Source: an uncultured Alphaproteobacteria bacterium
Lineage (GTDB): Bacteria > Pseudomonadota > Alphaproteobacteria > Rhodobacterales > Rhodobacteraceae
Assembly (NCBI GenBank): GCA_929200295.1
Contig: CAKMZE010000001.1
Location: 9,808 to 46,529 of the forward strand
Length of the DNA: 36,722 nt
Direction: 5' to 3'
The notes under the pieces: model-generated
Database searches by the model: none
Told to the model about the DNA's origin: nothing
The model's input: the letters and a program-made list of their open reading frames with translations, nothing else
Program-made: the position numbers and the translations under genes
Part shown: positions 32,127 through 36,722 of the stretch, piece by piece
Numbering within the stretch: position 1 is the first letter of the stretch
How the letters are laid out: each line of letters opens with the position of its first letter

Positions 32127-32158
32127 AATATCCCGGGGGTCTGGGGGCTGGCCCCCAG
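32111..32158. repeat. Second copy of the 48-base REP-like repeat
   Basis: Identical over 48 bases to 13171-13218. It contains one hairpin, CTGGGGGCTGGCCCCCAG (32141-32158). Its first 16 bases overlap the end of the LacI gene, including the stop TGA at 32124-32126. Confidence 0.85.
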
Positions 32159-32202
32159 TGGTGGTCTTATCTAGGGGCCACACATCAGATCATCCACTGT
32201 AG

Positions 32203-32226
32203 GGTGGGCAATTTGCCCACCTTTTT
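32203..32226 (+). terminator. Terminator of the inositol transporter-lacI operon
   Basis: GGTGGGCAA (32203-32211) and TTGCCCACC (32213-32221) form an inverted repeat with the loop in the AT-rich centre, followed by TTTTT (32222-32226). The T-run overlaps the stop codon of the convergent dehydrogenase gene. Confidence 0.8.
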
Positions 32227-33379
32227 AGCGAAACATCTCAGGCCGCGCATCCAGCCATTTGCCATCCGCTTTGCCGCTTTCCGCCACCGCAAAAACAGCC
32301 GCCATTGAGCGCAAACCATCCTCAGCTTTGGGATACAGATTTGCCGCAGGGTCCATCACACGGCCCTGTTTGCGGGCCAAGATCGCTTCTGCCAAATCCG
32401 TATAGATATTGGCAAAAGCCAATGGCATGCCCTCGGCATGGCCAATCGTCACCCGGGTTGCGCGATCCGCTTCGGGCGATAGGTTTGCCTCACCACGCTC
32501 AATCACCTGTAACCGTTCATTCAGTGGCATATAATAAAGCTGGTTTGGCTGCTCTTGCGACCAGCGCAGCCCACCTGTTTCACCAAACACTTGTATCCCC
32601 AAACCATGCTGGCGCCCAATTGCGATTGAGCTGGTCCAAAGCCGGCCCACAGCGCCGCCATCCATGCGGAAATTCACCATCGCATCATCTTCAAGCGTGC
32701 GCACGTCGATACACGACACCGTATCGGCTGAAAGCTGCGTCACCTCTTGCCCGGTTACAAAGCTGGCCATATGCAGCGCATGTATACCGCAATCGGCAAA
32801 TTGTGCCGACACCCCTGCCTGCGCAGGATCATAGCGCCAGCGCACACGCGGATTATCCGCGTCCGTTGCATCCGCATGATGCCCGTGGGCAAATTCAGCA
32901 TTCACAAGCCGGACTTTTCCAATATCGCCGCGTGCGACCATTGCTTTCATATGACGCACCAAAGAATAGCCGGAATAGCCATAGTTCACCGCACAGATAT
33001 TGCCTGTCTTCTTGGCAATTTCCACGATCACAGCGCCCTCTTCGACGGTCATGGTCATTGGCTTTTCGCACAAGATATTAAACCCATTTTCCAAAAACGC
33101 TTTGGTGATTTCAAAATGCGTGGCGTTTGGCGTGGCAACGGTCACCAGATCAACCCGGTCGGCGCGCTTTTTCTCTGCTTCAAGCATATCCTGCCAGCTG
33201 CCATAGGCGCGCTCCCCAAGACCAAGCCTTTGACCGTACTCAATCCCCTCGTCTGGTCTGTGATCTAACGCACCTGCGGAGAACTCAAACAGCCCATCGA
33301 GCCCGGCGCCTAAACGATGTGCAGGACCAATTTGACTGCCCTCACCACCACCAATCATACCCCATTTCAGCTTTGTCAT
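32225..33379 (-). CDS. Gfo/Idh/MocA family sugar or inositol dehydrogenase
   Basis: A 384-residue NAD(P)-dependent oxidoreductase. The Rossmann motif GGGEGSQIG is at 10-18, the E-K-P motif at 105-107, and the catalytic pair Asp196 and His200 is in ADCGIHALH. It is the last gene of the minus-strand inositol cluster, 5 bases after the TIM-barrel gene. It probably oxidises an inositol isomer or a related sugar; length and sequence differ from the second Gfo/Idh protein here, so the two are likely not redundant. Exact substrate unknown. Confidence 0.88.
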   Translation of the reverse strand: MTKLKWGMIGGGEGSQIGPAHRLGAGLDGLFEFSAGALDHRPDEGIEYGQRLGLGERAYGSWQDMLEAEKKRADRVDLVTVATPNATHFEITKAFLENGFNILCEKPMTMTVEEGAVIVEIAKKTGNICAVNYGYSGYSLVRHMKAMVARGDIGKVRLVNAEFAHGHHADATDADNPRVRWRYDPAQAGVSAQFADCGIHALHMASFVTGQEVTQLSADTVSCIDVRTLEDDAMVNFRMDGGAVGRLWTSSIAIGRQHGLGIQVFGETGGLRWSQEQPNQLYYMPLNERLQVIERGEANLSPEADRATRVTIGHAEGMPLAFANIYTDLAEAILARKQGRVMDPAANLYPKAEDGLRSMAAVFAVAESGKADGKWLDARPEMFR

Positions 33380-33384
33380 CTCTC

Positions 33385-34281
33385 TTATGCTCCCTCAAAC
33401 CCAATGGATTGCAGATAGGTGCGGTTTAAAATCGCATCATCAATTGGCGATGTATCGCCCTCTGGGTCACAGTCCTGTTCGACTGTGCACCAGCCATCAA
33501 AGCCCGCATCCACAAGGATTTGCCGTACCTGCGGAAAATCAACATCCCCATCGCCAAGATTACAAAAGATCCCCTGACCACAGGCTTTGTAAAAATCCGT
33601 GCGGTTGGCGACGACGTCAACTTTTACCTTTGGGTCGATATCTTTGAAATGCATATAGCTGATCCGGTCGATATGGCGCTTCATAAAGGCGACAGGATCA
33701 AAGCCAGCATAAGAATGATGGCCTGTATCAAAACAGATCTTTAAAATCTTTTCATCCACCTCATCTAAGAGACGCTCTAGTTCAGGTTCAAAATCCATAA
33801 AGCCAGCAGCATGAGCATGAATACCGACGGTTAGCCCGTAGTCTTCGGCGCCCATTTTTGCGATATGGGCAATCCGGTCGCGAAATGCAGCCCATTCGCC
33901 AGTATCCATTTGTTCGGCCTCACTCGCACGACCCGCAGTTGGCGCGCGACGCGGCGAAATACTGTCGATCAAAACCAAATGCTGTGCCCCATGTGCTTTT
34001 AGCGCTTTACAGGTCCGCACCGCGCCATCCAAAACATCATGCCATGCATCTGGGTCATGAAACGGGCGAAACACCACACCACCGATCAGCTCTTGCTGAA
34101 ACTCATCCAGCGCCTCGCCCAAGATATGTGGGTCTTCGGGCATGTAGCCCACAGGGCCTAGCTCAATCCCGGTATATCCAGCTGCTGCATTTTCTTGCAG
34201 CACTTTGCGCCACGCGGGGTTGCGTGGGTCATCCGCGAACTCGACCCCCCAAGAACAGGGCGCATTTCCGATTTTAATCAT
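33385..34281 (-). CDS. IolE-like TIM-barrel protein (2-keto-myo-inositol dehydratase or isomerase)
   Basis: A 298-residue xylose-isomerase-like TIM barrel. The N-terminus KIGNAPCSWGVEFADDP is characteristic of IolE-type proteins, and probable metal ligands lie in 'GIHAHAAGFMDFEPE', 'CFDTGHHSYAGFDP', 'MHFKDIDP' and 'GWCTVEQD'. IolE removes water from 2-keto-myo-inositol to give the substrate of IolD, whose gene is divergent nearby. An inosose isomerase (IolI-like) is an alternative. It lies between the two Gfo/Idh genes with short gaps (5 and 15 bases). Confidence 0.82.
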   Translation of the reverse strand: MIKIGNAPCSWGVEFADDPRNPAWRKVLQENAAAGYTGIELGPVGYMPEDPHILGEALDEFQQELIGGVVFRPFHDPDAWHDVLDGAVRTCKALKAHGAQHLVLIDSISPRRAPTAGRASEAEQMDTGEWAAFRDRIAHIAKMGAEDYGLTVGIHAHAAGFMDFEPELERLLDEVDEKILKICFDTGHHSYAGFDPVAFMKRHIDRISYMHFKDIDPKVKVDVVANRTDFYKACGQGIFCNLGDGDVDFPQVRQILVDAGFDGWCTVEQDCDPEGDTSPIDDAILNRTYLQSIGFEGA

Positions 34282-34296
34282 GTTTCGTACATCCTT

Positions 34297-35409
34297 TTAG
34301 TAATCGGCGGTATTGACCCAGGCACCTTTTGCACTGGAATCAAGCACAGCAGCAACAACGCGGTTCACCTCAAGCCCCTCTTTAAAGCTTGGCCAGATAT
34401 CGCGTTTTTCGGCGATTGCCGTTAAAAAATCTTTCGCCTCGATGATGATCTGATCCTGATAACCCGTGCCATGCCCCGGCCCCTGACAAAACGGCAGATA
34501 GTCTGGATGCGCGGGCCCTGCGAGTATCTTGCGAAACCCGCGTTCGGTCTCTGGGCCTTCGGCGGTATAAAGCCAAAGCGCGTTTTGGTCTTCTTGATCA
34601 AAACGGATATGGCCCTTTGTGCCGTGGATCTCGTAGGCATAGCCCATCTTGCGCCCCATGGCGACGCGGCTAAAGAACATATGACCCTGTACGCCACTTT
34701 CAAAACGGCACATCATCTGGGCTTGGTCATCATTGGTCACAGGCGCACCCGCACGGGTTTTATGCACTGTTTCCACTGAGGCGCTGAGGCTTTCAATTGG
34801 CCCCATTAGCGCATGTGCTGCATTGATCATATGCGGCGCTAAATCTCCCATTGTCCCGTTGGATTGCCCCTGCGCGCGCCACCCGCCGATGCTGGGATCA
34901 GCAAAGAAATCTTCGGTCATTTCACCACGAAACCAGATCACATCACCAATCCGGTTTTCTGCAAGAAGCTGGCGCGCATATTGTGAGGCAGGCGTGCGAA
35001 TGTAGTTAAACCCAACCATATTTGGCTGACCCGAGGCGACCGCCGCCTCATACATCGCGACGGAATCGGCGAGCGAGGCGCCAAGCGGTTTTTCACATAG
35101 CACAGGCTTGCCCTTGGCAAAGGCTGCCAGTGCGATATCCCGGTGGGTCGATTGCGGTGAGGCGATGACAACTGCCTCGACCTTTGGATCATCGACAAGC
35201 GCACGCCAATCATCTGTGCCACGGGCAAATCCATAGGTTGCGCGGTATTTTTCAGCCGTTTCAGGCGATGAGGCCGCGATCATTTCTAGCCGTGGCCGCA
35301 GGGCCGTATCAAAAACAGAGGCCACAGCGGCAAAGGCAACCGAATGCGCCTTGCCCATATAGCCGCCACCAATAATCCCAATGCCGATCTGTGATGTTGA
35401 ACTGGTCAT
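34297..35409 (-). CDS. Gfo/Idh/MocA family dehydrogenase, inositol cluster
   Basis: A 370-residue oxidoreductase with GGGYMGKAH (14-22), E-K-P at 106-108 and the catalytic Asp189 and His193 (GDLAPHMINAAH). ATG 35409 is chosen because GGGAGGG lies 4 bases upstream; a longer frame to 35436 would start with TTG inside the operator. It is first in the minus-strand cluster and shares a regulatory region with iolD, so a step in inositol oxidation is likely. Assignment to myo-inositol 2-dehydrogenase itself is not certain. Confidence 0.86.
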   Translation of the reverse strand: MTSSTSQIGIGIIGGGYMGKAHSVAFAAVASVFDTALRPRLEMIAASSPETAEKYRATYGFARGTDDWRALVDDPKVEAVVIASPQSTHRDIALAAFAKGKPVLCEKPLGASLADSVAMYEAAVASGQPNMVGFNYIRTPASQYARQLLAENRIGDVIWFRGEMTEDFFADPSIGGWRAQGQSNGTMGDLAPHMINAAHALMGPIESLSASVETVHKTRAGAPVTNDDQAQMMCRFESGVQGHMFFSRVAMGRKMGYAYEIHGTKGHIRFDQEDQNALWLYTAEGPETERGFRKILAGPAHPDYLPFCQGPGHGTGYQDQIIIEAKDFLTAIAEKRDIWPSFKEGLEVNRVVAAVLDSSAKGAWVNTADY

Positions 35410-35430
35410 CTGGCCCTCCCAAAAAACCGA

Positions 35431-35446
35431 TTGCAACCGGTTGCAA
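35431..35446. promoter_or_regulatory. LacI-type operator in the iolD/dehydrogenase divergent promoter
   Basis: A perfect 16-base palindrome, TTGCAACCGGTTGCAA, in the 115-base space between the dehydrogenase start (35409) and iolD (35525). It shares its 14-base core with the site at 27723. It lies 22 bases from the dehydrogenase ATG, a position suited to repression. Confidence 0.8.
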
Positions 35447-35524
35447 ATGGGTTATCCTTGATCACGGCTTGGGGTCAATAACCAATCGCGGTTTAACGGA
35501 ATTTCAAAGCAATGGAGCGTCGGC

Positions 35525-36722
35525 ATGGGACAAGCCAGTGAAACGATTACTCTCACAGTTGCGCAGGCAATTGTCCGGTATCTTTCTGCGCAATATATTG
35601 AGATCGATGGCGTCAGCACCCGGATCTGCGGGGGCGGCTTTGGTATTTTTGGCCATGGCAATGTGACCTGTCTGGGCGAGGCGCTTTATGATCACCGTGA
35701 TGCGCTACCGCTCTATCGTGGTCAGAACGAACAAGGCATGGGCTTTGCCGCCGCCGCCTATGCCAAGGCACATTTGCGCAAACGCTTTATGTTTTGCACT
35801 GCGTCTGCGGGGCCGGGTACGGCAAACCTTTTGACGGCATCGGCTTTGGCCCATGCCAACCGCCTGCCGATGCTGATGCTCTGTGGTGATACGTTTCTCA
35901 CGCGCCTGCCTGATCCTGTGTTGCAACAGCTTGAGCATTTTGGCGACCCGACATTTGGTGTGAACGATGCGTTCAAAGCCGTCACACGCTATTGGGACCG
36001 GATCACACATCCCGCACAAATCATTCAGTCGCTGCCAGCGGCCTTGGCGACTTTGCTCGACCCTGCTGACTGCGGTCCTGCGTTTCTTGGCCTGCCGCAA
36101 GACGTGCAAGGCTGGACTTATGATTACCCGCTATCATTTTTCGCGGAACGCACACACCGCATCCGCCGCCAAGCCCCGGATGAGGCCGAGCTGAGCGATG
36201 CAATCTCGCTGCTCAAAACCGCAAAGCGCCCGATGATTATCGCGGGTGGCGGCGTGCAATATTCAGGCGCTGTCGCAGAGCTCACAGCCTTTGCAGAGGC
36301 AACGGGCATCCCCGTTGTGGAAACCATCGCAGGTCGTGCCAATATGCGCGCCAATCATCCGCTGAATATTGGTCCCATTGGGGTCACGGGATCAAACTCG
36401 GCTAATGCAATTGCAGAGAAAGCAGATGTGATTTTGGCGGTTGGCACACGTTTGCAGGATTTCACCACTGGGTCATGGACCGCCTTTGCCTTGGATGCGC
36501 AGATCATTGGTGTCAACGTTGGGCGCCATGATGCGGCCAAGCATATGTCGATGACAGTTGTTGGTGATGCCAAGCTTGCGCTCTTAGCGCTTGCCAGTGA
36601 TTACAAAGCGCCCGCCGCGTGGACGGAAAAGGCGCAAGATGAACGCCGTAAATGGGATGCCTATGTTGCCGATAATACCCGTGTTGGGAATGGCCCGGCC
36701 TCTTATGCGCAGGCAATCGGCG
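35525..36722 (+). CDS. iolD: 3D-(3,5/4)-trihydroxycyclohexane-1,2-dione hydrolase IolD (partial, 3' end outside window)
   Basis: The frame is open from ATG 35525 (GGAG upstream) to the window edge, 399 codons of an enzyme usually a little over 600 residues long. It belongs to the thiamine-diphosphate enzyme family: catalytic Glu69 in RGQNEQGMGFAAAAYA, 'CTASAGPGTANLLTASALAHANRLPMLMLCGDTF', and the central domain 'KRPMIIAGGGVQYSGA'. 'QLEHFGDPTFGVNDAFKAV' is typical of IolD. The enzyme opens the ring of the diketo intermediate in myo-inositol breakdown. It is divergent from the dehydrogenase cluster. Confidence 0.94.
   Translation, partial: MGQASETITLTVAQAIVRYLSAQYIEIDGVSTRICGGGFGIFGHGNVTCLGEALYDHRDALPLYRGQNEQGMGFAAAAYAKAHLRKRFMFCTASAGPGTANLLTASALAHANRLPMLMLCGDTFLTRLPDPVLQQLEHFGDPTFGVNDAFKAVTRYWDRITHPAQIIQSLPAALATLLDPADCGPAFLGLPQDVQGWTYDYPLSFFAERTHRIRRQAPDEAELSDAISLLKTAKRPMIIAGGGVQYSGAVAELTAFAEATGIPVVETIAGRANMRANHPLNIGPIGVTGSNSANAIAEKADVILAVGTRLQDFTTGSWTAFALDAQIIGVNVGRHDAAKHMSMTVVGDAKLALLALASDYKAPAAWTEKAQDERRKWDAYVADNTRVGNGPASYAQAIG

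Noticed and set aside
35450..35490. GGTTAT and ATAACC inverted pair before iolD.
   Set aside because: Short arms with a long spacer; expected by chance, and the strong LacI palindrome is next to it.
1..36722. Search by eye for CRISPR arrays, prophage, insertion sequences, integrase sites, tRNA and rRNA genes.
   Set aside because: No regularly spaced repeats, transposase or integrase motifs, or RNA gene signatures were seen.

Overview
The window looks like a chromosomal segment of a marine alphaproteobacterium of the Rhodobacteraceae (Roseobacter group). The main evidence is a RegB/SenC/RegA redox cassette that keeps the family's diagnostic residues, a Rhodobacter-type polyol (smo/mtl) operon, an AddAB recombination pair, the AmgK-MurU cell-wall recycling pair, and a GC-rich hairpin repeat near gene ends. 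I see no phage, insertion sequence, CRISPR array, tRNA or rRNA.

Layout. (1) 1-2071: a molybdenum hydroxylase pair (large subunit cut by the window edge, plus a [2Fe-2S] subunit), divergent from a TetR regulator, with a good inverted-repeat operator between them. (2) 2113-9591: a polyol catabolism operon with binding protein, two permeases, an SDR sorbitol-type dehydrogenase, an AraC regulator, mannitol 2-dehydrogenase and an ABC ATPase, closed by a terminator. (3) 9605-13141: the HslVU protease genes, separated by a DUF2157-like membrane protein and an opposite-strand DM13-type protein; hslV has a heat-shock-like promoter. (4) 13171-13304: repeat hairpins and the trxA terminator. (5) 13326-23715, all on the minus strand and tightly packed: trxA, addA, addB, murU, amgK, tsaE and a PAS-domain membrane protein. 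(6) 23788-26493: regB divergent from senC-regA. (7) 26490-27629: a LysR regulator and a divergent 54-residue protein. (8) 27664-36722: an inositol-type uptake and catabolism locus, with an ABC transporter (binding protein, permease, single-domain ATPase), a small membrane protein and a LacI regulator on the plus strand; two Gfo/Idh dehydrogenases and an IolE-like TIM-barrel protein on the minus strand; and iolD running off the end.

How the parts work together. Two carbohydrate uptake systems flank a core of housekeeping genes. In the polyol operon, imported sorbitol or mannitol would be oxidised to fructose by the two dehydrogenases. In the inositol locus, the same TGCAACCGGTTGCA palindrome lies upstream of the transporter operon and in the iolD/dehydrogenase divergent promoter, which ties both arms to the local LacI regulator. 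In both operons a stable hairpin follows the binding-protein gene, and both binding-protein genes use codons unlike their neighbours, as expected for proteins made in excess over the membrane subunits.

Nothing here is clearly a new system. The observations most worth following are the 48-base repeat that supplies the last codons and stop of the LacI gene, the kinase-less PAS protein beside regB, the small membrane protein fused by overlap to the inositol ATPase gene, and the split hslVU locus. All calls are from reading the sequence and recalling families; no database search was run.
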